A stretch of DNA of 21,113 nucleotides from Solobacterium sp. (GTDB taxonomy: Bacteria > Bacillota_I > Bacilli_A > Erysipelotrichales > Erysipelotrichaceae), in the NCBI GenBank assembly GCA_016284975.1, contig JAEEPV010000288.1:1-21113 (forward strand). The letters are read 5' to 3'. Position 1 is the first letter of the stretch. Each line of letters opens with the position of its first letter. The position numbers and the translations under genes were made by a program. Below the pieces are notes generated by a model. The model was given only the letters and a program-made list of their open reading frames with translations, made no database searches and was not told where the DNA came from. Positions 1 to 7,174 of this stretch are shown here, piece by piece.

Positions 1-633
1 CTCGCTGTTCAGGATAAGTATCTGAGAGGCAGAGCGGAAGAAAAAGGTATCGTGCATTTATCAGACATCCCGGAAATCCGCGATGGTCTGTCTGTTTGGC
101 AGGGTGATCTCACGAGGCTTGCGGTGGATGTTATCGTCAATGCGGCAAATTCTCAAATGCTGGGCTGATTTGTTCCGATGCACACTTGCATTGACAACTG
201 CATTCACACCTTTGCCGGAGTCCAGCTTCGAGCAGAATGCAGCAGACAGATGAATCAGCTGCGAGAAAGATACGGCAGTGATTACGAGCAGTCGACTGCG
301 GTTCCGATCCTGACGGATGCCTACAATCTTCCGGCAGGAAAAATTATTCATATCGCAGGCCCGATTGTGCAATATGAGCTAACCCCGGAACTTGAGAAGG
401 ATCTGGCGGACTGCTATCGAAACACCCTGGATATGTGCCTTGATAAGGATTTGAAAAGCGTAGCGTTCTGCTGTATTTCTACAGGTGTATTTCATTTTCC
501 GAACAGGCGGGCAGCTCAAATCGCTATCCGCACCGTGGACAGCTGGCTCTTACAGCATCCGGGCAGTATGGAAAGGGTGATCTTTAATGTTTTTAAGGAC
601 GAAGACAGAAAATACTATGAAGAACTTATATGA
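1..633 (+). pseudogene. Zn-type macrodomain ADP-ribosyl hydrolase, 5' end missing, interrupted by in-frame TGA
   Basis: The open frame runs in from the left edge and ends at TGA 631-633. The translated pieces carry macrodomain hallmarks: WQGDLT, then [12 protein letters not shown] (the ADP-ribose-binding NAANS signature), then MHTCIDNCIHTFAG, AYNLPAGKIIHIAGP and FCCISTGVFHFP. In the family this subtype removes ADP-ribose from proteins and is encoded beside SirTM sirtuins, as it is here. Codon 166-168 is TGA, in the same frame, at the place where relatives read GCF. The remaining ATG at 178 would give a 151-aa protein without the NAANS loop, so it is unlikely to be active. Either this is a single-base nonsense mutation (TGT or TGC to TGA), a sequencing error, or a read-through/selenocysteine codon. 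I call it a pseudogene, but apart from the TGA the rest of the frame is intact, so the lesion is recent or not a lesion. Confidence 0.75.
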
Positions 634-1621
634 TGAAATGCCGAACGGCTATCAGCAGAGCATTGAGAAGGGGCTCAGTGCGGTGCGATATTTCAGCAGA
701 AACATGTCATACGGAACAGGTTCTGAGGAGGAACGAATCTTTGGATTAAAGAAAGAGATCGAAACGGCAGATTCTGTTGTGATCGGAGCGGGTGCCGGAC
801 TTTCCACTTCCGCCGGACTGACCTACAGCGGAGAGCGATTTGAAAGGTATTTCTTTGACTTTGCAGAGAAGTACGGCATCCGGGATATGTATTCCGGTGG
901 TTTCTATCCCTTCCCCGATGAAGAAACACGCTGGGCGTGGTGGGCAAGACATATCTTTTTCAACCGATATATTGATGCGCCGAAGCCTGTCTATAAGCAA
1001 CTGCTCGCACTTGTGAAAGATAAGGATTATTTTGTTATTACAACGAATGTAGATCATCAGTTTCAAAGAGCCGGTTTCGATAAAAAGCGTCTGTTCTATA
1101 CGCAGGGAGACTATGGACTTTTCCAGAGCGTCAATTCATCCCTGCAGAAAACCTATGATAATGAAGAATGGGTAATGAAAGCAATGGAGGCACAGGGGTT
1201 CATAAGGGACGGCAACGGGGTGTTTCAGGTTCCTGAAAGGGGTGAACTGAAAATGAAAATTCCGGTATCGCTCATTCCGAAATGTCCGGATGATGGCTCA
1301 GATGTTACGATGAATCTTCGTGCGGATGATTCCTTTGTCGAGGATGAAGGTTGGCACAGAGCGTCTGCGGCATATGCGGACTTCCTGCTTAAGACTAAGA
1401 ACCATCACGTGCTTTATCTGGAGCTTGGCGTGGGAGCCAATACACCTGTCATTGTGAAGTATCCGTTCTGGCAAATGACGCTGGCAAATGAAAAGGCAGT
1501 ATATGCCTGTATCAATTATGGCGAGGCATTCTGTCCGGGTGAAATTGCAAACAGGAGTATATGCATTGACGGAGATATTGGTGATGTATTTGCAAAGATG
1601 AGAAATAACGACAGGAATTAA
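617..1621 (+). CDS. SirTM-type (macrodomain-linked) sirtuin, NAD-dependent protein ADP-ribosyltransferase
   Basis: A Sir2 family protein of 334 aa. The NAD-binding motif GAGAGLSTSAG is at residues 57-67, followed by LTYSGERF, with TTNVDHQFQRAG at 142-153. The position of the sirtuin catalytic His (normally HG) is Gln163 in TQGDYG. This replacement is typical of class M sirtuins, which ADP-ribosylate a lipoylated GcvH-like protein rather than deacetylate. The zinc ribbon is degenerate: Ser171 and Ser175 stand where relatives have the first Cys pair, and only Cys223 of the second pair remains (CPDDG). The gene overlaps the macrodomain frame by 17 bases, so the two are translationally coupled. 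Start choice: ATG 587 has an AAAGGG about 9 bases upstream but gives a 47-base overlap, while 617 and 638 are alternatives. The gcvH-L and lplA partners, if present, lie outside the window. Confidence 0.88.
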   Translation: MKNLYDEMPNGYQQSIEKGLSAVRYFSRNMSYGTGSEEERIFGLKKEIETADSVVIGAGAGLSTSAGLTYSGERFERYFFDFAEKYGIRDMYSGGFYPFPDEETRWAWWARHIFFNRYIDAPKPVYKQLLALVKDKDYFVITTNVDHQFQRAGFDKKRLFYTQGDYGLFQSVNSSLQKTYDNEEWVMKAMEAQGFIRDGNGVFQVPERGELKMKIPVSLIPKCPDDGSDVTMNLRADDSFVEDEGWHRASAAYADFLLKTKNHHVLYLELGVGANTPVIVKYPFWQMTLANEKAVYACINYGEAFCPGEIANRSICIDGDIGDVFAKMRNNDRN

Positions 1622-1631
1622 AAGGAAAATC

Positions 1632-1681
1632 AGGCTTCTGCACTGCCATTACAGGCAGTCGGGAAGCCTTGTTTTACTTTT
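1632..1681 (+). terminator. Rho-independent terminator after the sirtuin gene
   Basis: Outer arms AGGCTTC (1632-1638) and GAAGCCT (1663-1669) and inner arms ACTGCC (1642-1647) and GGCAGT (1654-1659) form a hairpin with a six-base loop, followed by TGTTTTACTTTT. It lies 11 bases after the sirtuin stop and closes the macrodomain-sirtuin transcript. Confidence 0.85.
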
Positions 1682-1825
1682 ATGAACCGGTGGTGATCAT
1701 TCGAAAGCAGCGTTAGATTATACGGGCGTTTTTGGACAGAATCTTACAAATTGGCACAAAACATAACCAAAATTAAGCGTAAAACCGGGGCAACAATCCA
1801 TATTGTATTCGTCACATTATAATTT
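1682..1825. other. Gene-free stretch between two terminators
   Basis: This is part of the 301-base gap between the sirtuin and dnaX. It is AT-rich and no ORF with a ribosome binding site is visible on either strand. I looked for the SRP RNA signature often found near dnaX in Bacillota and for tRNA arms, and saw neither. A second terminator follows directly, so a short unrecognised RNA could be encoded here, but nothing in the sequence proves it. TTGGCA at 1751 has no matching -10 at normal spacing. Confidence 0.4.
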
Positions 1826-1854
1826 CGGGTACTCCTGCAGGTATCCGGTTTTTT
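1826..1854 (+). terminator. Second intrinsic terminator-like hairpin upstream of dnaX
   Basis: CGGGTAC (1826-1832) pairs with GTATCCG (1841-1847), one G-T pair included, around an eight-base loop, followed by G and six T residues (1849-1854). It is a compact canonical terminator. It sits about 70 bases upstream of the dnaX start and directly after a TATAAT (1818-1823), so it may stop residual read-through or end a short transcript. Confidence 0.65.
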
Positions 1855-1896
1855 CGGTTTCCGGAGAAAATAGACGGAAGCCGGAGCTATTTAATA

Positions 1897-1902
1897 TATA
1901 AT
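1897..1902 (+). promoter_or_regulatory. Putative -10 element for dnaX
   Basis: A perfect TATAAT lies 20 bases before the dnaX ATG and downstream of the 1826-1854 terminator. No good -35 is visible: TAGACG at 1871-1876 is weak and 20 bases away. Transcription would start near 1909, just before the ribosome binding site AAAGGA (1911-1916). Confidence 0.4.
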
Positions 1903-1922
1903 GAACCGGTAAAGGAAAAACT

Positions 1923-3668
1923 ATGAGCAGTATTGCGTTATATCAGAAGTACCGGTCCCAGTCATTTGATGAACTGGTCGGTCAGGAATATGTCGTAAGA
2001 GCCGTTCGCAATGCGGTGGCAGAAAACAAGGTAGGACACGCCTATCTTTTCTGCGGACCGAGAGGAACCGGTAAGACTTCCATGGCCAGACTGCTTGCCC
2101 GGGCGGTCAATTGTGAACACCCGGAAAAAGCGCCCTGCAATGAATGCGATAACTGTAAAGCTGCGATCGAAGGCACCCATCCGGATATCATTGAGATCAA
2201 TGCGGCGAATGAAACCCATGTCGAAGACATCCGGGATCTGATTGAACGGGCCCGGCTTTCCCCGATGATGGGAAAACATAAGATTTATATCATTGACGAG
2301 GTTCACCAGCTTTCGTCCAGTGCCGCAAGTGCACTGCTGAAGACGCTGGAAGAACCGCCCGAACATGTCATTTTTATCCTGGCAACGACGGATCCGCAGA
2401 AACTGCTGAAGACGATCATTTCCCGCTGCCAGCGTTTTGATTTTTCCAAAGTCGATGCCCCGAAGATCCAGGCCCATCTCCTGTCCATTGCCGGACAGGA
2501 AGGCTTTACGCTGGAAGCGGAAGCGGCACTGAAGATTGCAGAACTGGCAGACGGAGGAATGCGCGATTCGCTTTCCATTCTGGAACAGGCCAGAGCCTAC
2601 GGGGCCGGAACGATTACGGAAGAGACGATCGATTCCATTTTCGGACTGGCTTCTTCCGGCGAAAAGATTGCATTGCTGGAAGATATCTTTACGGGAAACC
2701 TTGAAGGTGTATTGAAGCGGACGGAAAGCTGTGAGAAGCACGGTGTTGATATCCGCAGGCTTTGTGAAGATCTGATCACCGCCCTCAAGGACGGACTGAT
2801 CTATCAGTACACCCGAAACGGAACCCTGCTGCGGGCACTGTCGGAAGAACATGCGCTGACGATTGCGGCACAGCCTGCTTCCGTATTGCTCGAAGATATC
2901 GAGGTTTTGATGAAAGCGCAGGAGCGTTTCCGCAATGCGCAGTCGGTTTCTTCCGTATTTGAGATCGCCTGTCTGGAACTGATCACGAAAAACGCACAGG
3001 GAGAGAGCGAAGTCCTTTCGGCAAAGCCGGCACCAAAGAACAGACCGGAACCGGCAAAACGGAAACCGGAAAAACCGGAAATAAAAGAACCCGCTTTGGA
3101 AACCGCAGAGCCGGTCGATGAACCCCGGCCTGTTCAGTCGGACGCTGTGGAAGAAGCACCTGTGAAACAGAAGGAAAAACCGGACGAACCGGAATGGACC
3201 GAGCTGGAGGAAGAAGATGTCCTGCGGCTTCTGGTACAGTGTGACAAGGCATCGAAAGCCGATGCGGAAGCGGTCCTGCAGCGGCTGGAAGCTTCTCCCG
3301 CAATGGATCGTTACTCTGCGTCTTTACGGCAGATGAGTCTGAAGGCGGCGGGAAAAGATGTCCTGCTGTTTACCGCAGGCGATGCGGTGATGCATATGGC
3401 GATGGAGGAAGCGTTCAACCGCCAGCTGTATGAAACATTAAAAGCGGAAGGAATCGATGCCATGCCGTATGTCATTGGCATCAGACGCTATGACGATGCG
3501 GTGGCACAGTTCCGCATCCGGCTGAAAGAAAAGAGCCTGCCGGAAAAGCTGGCCGTCAAACGCTGGACAAAACCGCAGGAAGAAGCACCGCATGAGGATC
3601 ATACCGAACAGTCTGTCATGGATCTGTTTGGAGAAGATATAGTCGAAGTAATCGACGGAGGAGAATAG
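1923..3668 (+). CDS. dnaX: DNA polymerase III subunit gamma/tau (clamp loader ATPase)
   Basis: A 581-aa AAA+ ATPase that loads the beta clamp at the replication fork. It has Walker A GPRGTGKT (residues 45-52), a four-Cys zinc module (Cys64, 72, 75, 78), Walker B IIDEVH with DEVH at 125-128, the LEEPPEHVIFILATT sensor segment and the arginine-finger SRC motif at 167-169. A Pro/Glu/Lys-rich linker of about 70 residues (roughly 360-435) separates the clamp-loader core from the C-terminal tau region. Start ATG 1923 is preceded by AAAGGA 6 bases away and the N-terminus ALYQKYRSQSFDELVGQ is family-typical. No A-AAA-AAG slippery heptamer was seen, so a shorter gamma form by frameshifting is not predicted. 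It leads the dnaX-ybaB-recR operon, the standard bacterial order. Confidence 0.97.
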   Translation: MSSIALYQKYRSQSFDELVGQEYVVRAVRNAVAENKVGHAYLFCGPRGTGKTSMARLLARAVNCEHPEKAPCNECDNCKAAIEGTHPDIIEINAANETHVEDIRDLIERARLSPMMGKHKIYIIDEVHQLSSSAASALLKTLEEPPEHVIFILATTDPQKLLKTIISRCQRFDFSKVDAPKIQAHLLSIAGQEGFTLEAEAALKIAELADGGMRDSLSILEQARAYGAGTITEETIDSIFGLASSGEKIALLEDIFTGNLEGVLKRTESCEKHGVDIRRLCEDLITALKDGLIYQYTRNGTLLRALSEEHALTIAAQPASVLLEDIEVLMKAQERFRNAQSVSSVFEIACLELITKNAQGESEVLSAKPAPKNRPEPAKRKPEKPEIKEPALETAEPVDEPRPVQSDAVEEAPVKQKEKPDEPEWTELEEEDVLRLLVQCDKASKADAEAVLQRLEASPAMDRYSASLRQMSLKAAGKDVLLFTAGDAVMHMAMEEAFNRQLYETLKAEGIDAMPYVIGIRRYDDAVAQFRIRLKEKSLPEKLAVKRWTKPQEEAPHEDHTEQSVMDLFGEDIVEVIDGGE

Positions 3669-3674
3669 AAGAAT

Positions 3675-3983
3675 ATGGATATGAAGCGGCTGATGGAACA
3701 GGCACAGCAGATGCAGCGGAAGCTGAAGGAGCTCGAGGAACAGCTCGATGCGACAGAGTATGAAGGAAAAAGCGGAGGCTCTCAGGGTGTCAGTGTAAAG
3801 ATCAACGGCAAATATGAAATTCTGGAAGTAAACATCAACGAAGAACTGCTGGATAAGGAAAACAGGGAAGAGCTGCAGGATATGATCCTGATTGCGATGA
3901 ACAACGCAGTTGATCAGGCCCGGGTCGACCGGGAAGAAAAAATGGGTTCGGTCACACAGGGTGTTTCGATCCCGGGGATGTAA
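3675..3983 (+). CDS. YbaB/EbfC family nucleoid-associated protein
   Basis: A 102-aa protein with the family layout: an N-terminal helix rich in Gln, Met and Lys (residues 4-27), a beta core (VSVKINGKYEILEVNI) and a C-terminal helix. Members form dimers that bind DNA without strong sequence preference. The gene lies six bases after dnaX and just before recR, the conserved arrangement that defines the family. ATG 3675 was chosen over ATG 3681 because GGAGGAG (3657-3663, inside the end of dnaX) is 11 bases away from the first and 17 from the second. Confidence 0.93.
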   Translation: MDMKRLMEQAQQMQRKLKELEEQLDATEYEGKSGGSQGVSVKINGKYEILEVNINEELLDKENREELQDMILIAMNNAVDQARVDREEKMGSVTQGVSIPGM

Positions 3984-3986
3984 TGC

Positions 3987-4580
3987 ATGTATCCCCCAAG
4001 TCTGCGGGCTCTGATCGAAGCGTTCCGCACCCTGCCGGGTGTCGGTGAGAAGACCGCGGAACGATATGCATTGATGATTGCGGAACAGCCCGCAGAAGAA
4101 ACAGAGCGCTTTGCCAGCGCGCTGATGAATGTCAAAACAACACTGCGGCGGTGCACGGTATGCGGAAATCTGACGGACGGAGAAGTCTGTTCGGTCTGTA
4201 AAGATCCCCAGCGCAGTCATCGTCAGATCTTTGTCGTTCAGTCCGCGAAGGATGTTGCGGCGATGGAAAAGACGGCGGAATACAACGGGGTCTACCATGT
4301 GCTCAACGGACTGATCTCTCCCTCGAAGGGAATCCTGCCGGAAGACCTGAATATCGAGCGTCTTACGGACAGGGCAAAGGAAGCCGATGAAGTGATACTT
4401 GCGACAAGCGCCACCATGGATGGGGAAACGACCGCGATGTATCTGGACCGGCTGCTGAAAAAAGAATACCCGCAGCTCCTCGTTACCCGGATTGCCCACG
4501 GGCTTCCGGCAGGAGGAATGCTGGATTACGCAGATGAAATAACACTTTCGCATGCGCTTGCGGATCGCAGAAAAATGTAG
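3987..4580 (+). CDS. recR: Recombination mediator RecR
   Basis: A 197-aa protein of normal length. It starts with a helix-hairpin-helix (LPGVGEKTAERYAL, 16-29), then a C4 zinc finger (Cys56, 59, 68, 71), a Toprim domain (about 79-172, with ATMDGETTA) and the C-terminal HGLPAGGMLDYADEITL signature. RecR works with RecO (and RecF) to load RecA onto SSB-coated gaps. It follows ybaB by three bases. The ribosome binding site is weak (GGGGATG inside ybaB), so translation is probably coupled to the upstream gene. Confidence 0.97.
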   Translation: MYPPSLRALIEAFRTLPGVGEKTAERYALMIAEQPAEETERFASALMNVKTTLRRCTVCGNLTDGEVCSVCKDPQRSHRQIFVVQSAKDVAAMEKTAEYNGVYHVLNGLISPSKGILPEDLNIERLTDRAKEADEVILATSATMDGETTAMYLDRLLKKEYPQLLVTRIAHGLPAGGMLDYADEITLSHALADRRKM

Positions 4581-4589
4581 GAGGAAGCT

Positions 4590-6257
4590 ATGAATAACGA
4601 TCTCTTGATAGCTCAGGCGGCGACCCTGGAAGACATTTCGGTCATTGCCGAAAAAGCCGGAATCAATAAGGAATATCTGATTCCCTACGGGAATGACAAA
4701 GCGAAGATCTCGCTGAAGATCCTCGACGAACTCAAAGACCGCAAAGACGGGAAACTGATCCTGGTTACCGCGATCAATCCGACCAAGGCCGGAGAAGGAA
4801 AATCAACAACGACCGTCGGTCTTGCGGACGGACTTTCCAAAATCGGAAAGAACGTAATGGCGTGTCTGAGAGAACCGTCGCTTGGACCGGTATTTGGCTT
4901 AAAGGGCGGCGCAGCCGGAGGCGGCTATGCACAGGTCGTTCCGATGGAATCCATCAACCTGCATTTTACGGGTGACATGCATGCAATCACGACATGTACG
5001 AACCTGATCGCAGCGGTACTCGATAACAGCCTCTATCAGGGCAATCCGCTGAATATTGATCCGGAGCGCGTGGAATGGAAACGCTGTCTTGATATGAATG
5101 ATAGGACGCTGCGTACGATCACAATCGCACAGGAAAAAGCGACCAACGGCGTCGAACGCAAAGATCATTTTGTCATCACCGTTGCGACGGAAGTCATGGC
5201 GATCCTGTGTCTTTCGAAAGACCTGAAGGATTTTGAAGAGCGTGTCGGACGCTGTGTGGTTGCCTATACCTATGACAACAAACCGGTTACCGTAAAGGAT
5301 CTCGGGGTTGCCGGTGCTGCGGCAGTCGTTATGAAAGAAGCGATTCAGCCGAATCTGGTTCAGACACTGGAACATACTCCGGTTCTGGTTCATGGCGGAC
5401 CGTTTGCCAATATCGCCCATGGCTGCAACTCCATCATTGCCACAAGAACCGCACTGAAACTTGCGGACTATGTGGTTACGGAGGCCGGCTTCGGTGCAGA
5501 TCTTGGGGCGGAGAAGTTCCTCGATATCAAGTGCCGTCTTGGTAATCTGTTGCCCAATGCCGTCGTTATCGTTGCGACGATACGTGCCTTGAAGATGCAT
5601 GGCGGCGTTGATGCGGAACATCTCAGTAAAGAAAATACAGAAGCGATGCTGGAAGGCGCAAAGAACCTCGAGAAACATATCGAAAGCATTCAGGCCTTCC
5701 ATGTACCGTATCTGGTTGCGATCAACAAGTTCTCTGCCGATACACCAAAGGAAGTGGAAGCGCTTCTGAACTGGTGCCGGGAAAAGGGTTATCCGGTTGA
5801 AGAGAGCGATGGCTGGGCACGCGGCGGGGAAGGGACTACTGAACTCGCAGCGCATGTCGCAGAGCTCTGTGAACAGCCAAGCGGCTATCAGCCGATCTAT
5901 GATGTCAATGACACGATCCAGGACAAGATTCTTGCGATCGCAAAAACGATCTATGGAACCGAGGATGTGGAATACAGCGAGGAAGCGCTGGAGAAGATCA
6001 AGATCTATATCTCCAACGGCTGGGATCGTGTTCCGGTCTGTATGGCAAAGACCCCGCTTTCTCTGACGGATGACCCAAACATCAAGGGACGTCCGGAACA
6101 CTTTACCCTCCATGTCCGCGATCTTTCAATCTCGCGCGGTGCAGGATTCATCGTTGCCTATACCGGCTCGATCCTGACCATGCCGGGTCTTCCGAAAGAA
6201 CCTGCGGCGCTCCGGATGGGTATTGATGAGGCAGGAAACAGCTTCGGCATCTTCTGA
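4590..6257 (+). CDS. fhs: Formate--tetrahydrofolate ligase
   Basis: A 555-aa enzyme (family about 555-560) that makes 10-formyl-THF from formate, THF and ATP. Conserved segments are the P-loop-like PTKAGEGKSTTT (64-75), REPSLGPVFGLKGGAAGGG, INLHFTGDMHAI, HGGPFANIAHGCNS and VTEAGFGADLGAEKF. An excellent ribosome binding site (TAGGAGGA) overlaps the recR stop, nine bases before the ATG, so it probably belongs to the same transcript. Its placement directly behind the dnaX-ybaB-recR operon is uncommon as far as I know. It ends in TGA, which supports TGA being a real stop in this organism. Confidence 0.97.
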   Translation: MNNDLLIAQAATLEDISVIAEKAGINKEYLIPYGNDKAKISLKILDELKDRKDGKLILVTAINPTKAGEGKSTTTVGLADGLSKIGKNVMACLREPSLGPVFGLKGGAAGGGYAQVVPMESINLHFTGDMHAITTCTNLIAAVLDNSLYQGNPLNIDPERVEWKRCLDMNDRTLRTITIAQEKATNGVERKDHFVITVATEVMAILCLSKDLKDFEERVGRCVVAYTYDNKPVTVKDLGVAGAAAVVMKEAIQPNLVQTLEHTPVLVHGGPFANIAHGCNSIIATRTALKLADYVVTEAGFGADLGAEKFLDIKCRLGNLLPNAVVIVATIRALKMHGGVDAEHLSKENTEAMLEGAKNLEKHIESIQAFHVPYLVAINKFSADTPKEVEALLNWCREKGYPVEESDGWARGGEGTTELAAHVAELCEQPSGYQPIYDVNDTIQDKILAIAKTIYGTEDVEYSEEALEKIKIYISNGWDRVPVCMAKTPLSLTDDPNIKGRPEHFTLHVRDLSISRGAGFIVAYTGSILTMPGLPKEPAALRMGIDEAGNSFGIF

Positions 6258-6271
6258 GAAAGGACCCGTTC

Positions 6272-7174
6272 ATGAGTTCGATTGCGTATGTGACCGATCA
6301 GGAAATGATTGAATTTCACCGTCTGTGCGGAAATTCCGACGTGAATTTCTGGCGGCTTTCCGCACGGGCCGGGTTTTCGGATTTTAAACACGGAGATCTC
6401 CTGTTTTTCTACGCATACGGACAAACAAAACGGAAGAAGGGATTTGTCGGCTATGCCCATTTTGAAGGCACCAGCAGACTCACGCTGGACCAGATGTGGA
6501 AACGCTACGGCACCCGCAACGGCTATGCGGACCGGAGGCGTCTCAAAGAAGCGATCCAGCTTGCCGCTAGAGACGGCAATGTGCCGGAGACGATGAACTG
6601 TCTTCATCTTTCCGACTGTGTCTATTTCAGTTCTCCGGTCTATCCGGAAGATGTCGGAATCTCGATCAATGAAAAGCTGGAAAGCTATACCTATCTCGAC
6701 AGACAGGATCCTTCCGTGACGGTGCGGATCCTTCGGGTGGCAGAGACCATCGGAATTGATAACTGGTCAAAAAGCCAGAACTTTGAACCGGATACGATCT
6801 TCATGCTCGATGAAGTACGGCAGGTACTGGCGCTGATTGCGCGGGAACTCGGAAAGGAAAACGTTACGCCTTCCGAGCGGAAACGGATTCGCAGACAGAT
6901 GAACACACTGCTGGAAGAAGGCTATGAGCGGATCCGGAACAGTGACAGCGATCTGTTCAAGATGGACGGAGATACCGTCCGGATCGCATTTCCGTTTGCG
7001 GCACAGGCCAATGACCGTTCTCAGCGCATCCGGGATGTGCTGGGAAAGATGACCTGGTACCGCCTGAAGGCAGAACAGCTCGGACTTCGGGGCGAAGGGC
7101 CGGTCTTTGAGATCCTTGCGGAGGAAACGGAGGAACAGAAGGAATTCCTTCTGAATGCGGCAAACCATGTCTGA
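6272..7174 (+). CDS. Uncharacterised 300-aa protein, N-terminal PUA/EVE-like pattern
   Basis: I do not recognise a named family. The first 150 residues look like a PUA/EVE-type fold: VNFWRLSARAG (24-34), GDLLFFYAYGQ (41-51), GFVGYAHFEG (57-66), then a basic helical stretch (MWKRYGTRNG..DRRRLKEA, 75-94) and a return strand CLHLSDCVYFSSPVYPEDVGI (about 110-130). EVE domains read modified bases in DNA or RNA. The C-terminal half is helical and charged (LALIARELGKENVTPSERKRIRRQM, about 186-210) and resembles nothing I can name. The ribosome binding site AAAGGA lies eight bases before ATG 6272, and the gap to fhs is 14 bases. The 3' end overlaps mnmG by 20 bases. Codon use matches the neighbours, so recent transfer is not indicated. 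The function is unknown; nucleic-acid binding is an inference. Confidence 0.8.
   Translation: MSSIAYVTDQEMIEFHRLCGNSDVNFWRLSARAGFSDFKHGDLLFFYAYGQTKRKKGFVGYAHFEGTSRLTLDQMWKRYGTRNGYADRRRLKEAIQLAARDGNVPETMNCLHLSDCVYFSSPVYPEDVGISINEKLESYTYLDRQDPSVTVRILRVAETIGIDNWSKSQNFEPDTIFMLDEVRQVLALIARELGKENVTPSERKRIRRQMNTLLEEGYERIRNSDSDLFKMDGDTVRIAFPFAAQANDRSQRIRDVLGKMTWYRLKAEQLGLRGEGPVFEILAEETEEQKEFLLNAANHV
7136..7153 (+). promoter_or_regulatory. 18-bp perfect palindrome containing the mnmG ribosome binding site
   Basis: CAGAAGGAATTCCTTCTG is a perfect inverted repeat. In RNA it can fold as a 7-bp stem with an AATT loop. It carries AAGGA (7139-7143), the only plausible Shine-Dalgarno for mnmG, and ends one base before ATG 7155. 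Because it lies within the upstream coding region, ribosomes finishing that gene would melt it, giving translational coupling. Confidence 0.5.

Noticed and set aside
166..168. TGA read as Trp under a Mollicutes-type code
   Set aside because: fhs, the 6272-7174 gene, mnmG, parB and others end in TGA at family-typical lengths, and Trp is written TGG in the conserved proteins.
1395..1420. CACGTG core as a parS candidate
   Set aside because: The flanks (CATCACGTGCTT) do not match the TGTTTC/GAAACA arms. TTTCAAACGTGAA at 9057-9069 has an inserted stretch and also fails.
1682..1825. SRP RNA or tRNA gene before dnaX
   Set aside because: The conserved SRP helix 8 motif and tRNA arms with a TTC-loop are missing.
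3040..3090. Tandem ACCGGAAA-like repeats in dnaX
   Set aside because: The repeats are imperfect and simply encode the Pro/Glu/Lys-rich linker, which is normal in this protein.
3030..3200. Frameshift site in dnaX for a short gamma form
   Set aside because: Short A-runs in the linker region are not an A-AAA-AAG heptamer, and no stem-loop stimulator is obvious.
4899..6113. Long minus-strand open frame opposite fhs
   Set aside because: It is a shadow of a highly conserved gene, with a Phe/Arg/Ile-rich translation and no recognisable domain. Similar frames opposite atpA, dnaX and atpG were dismissed for the same reason.
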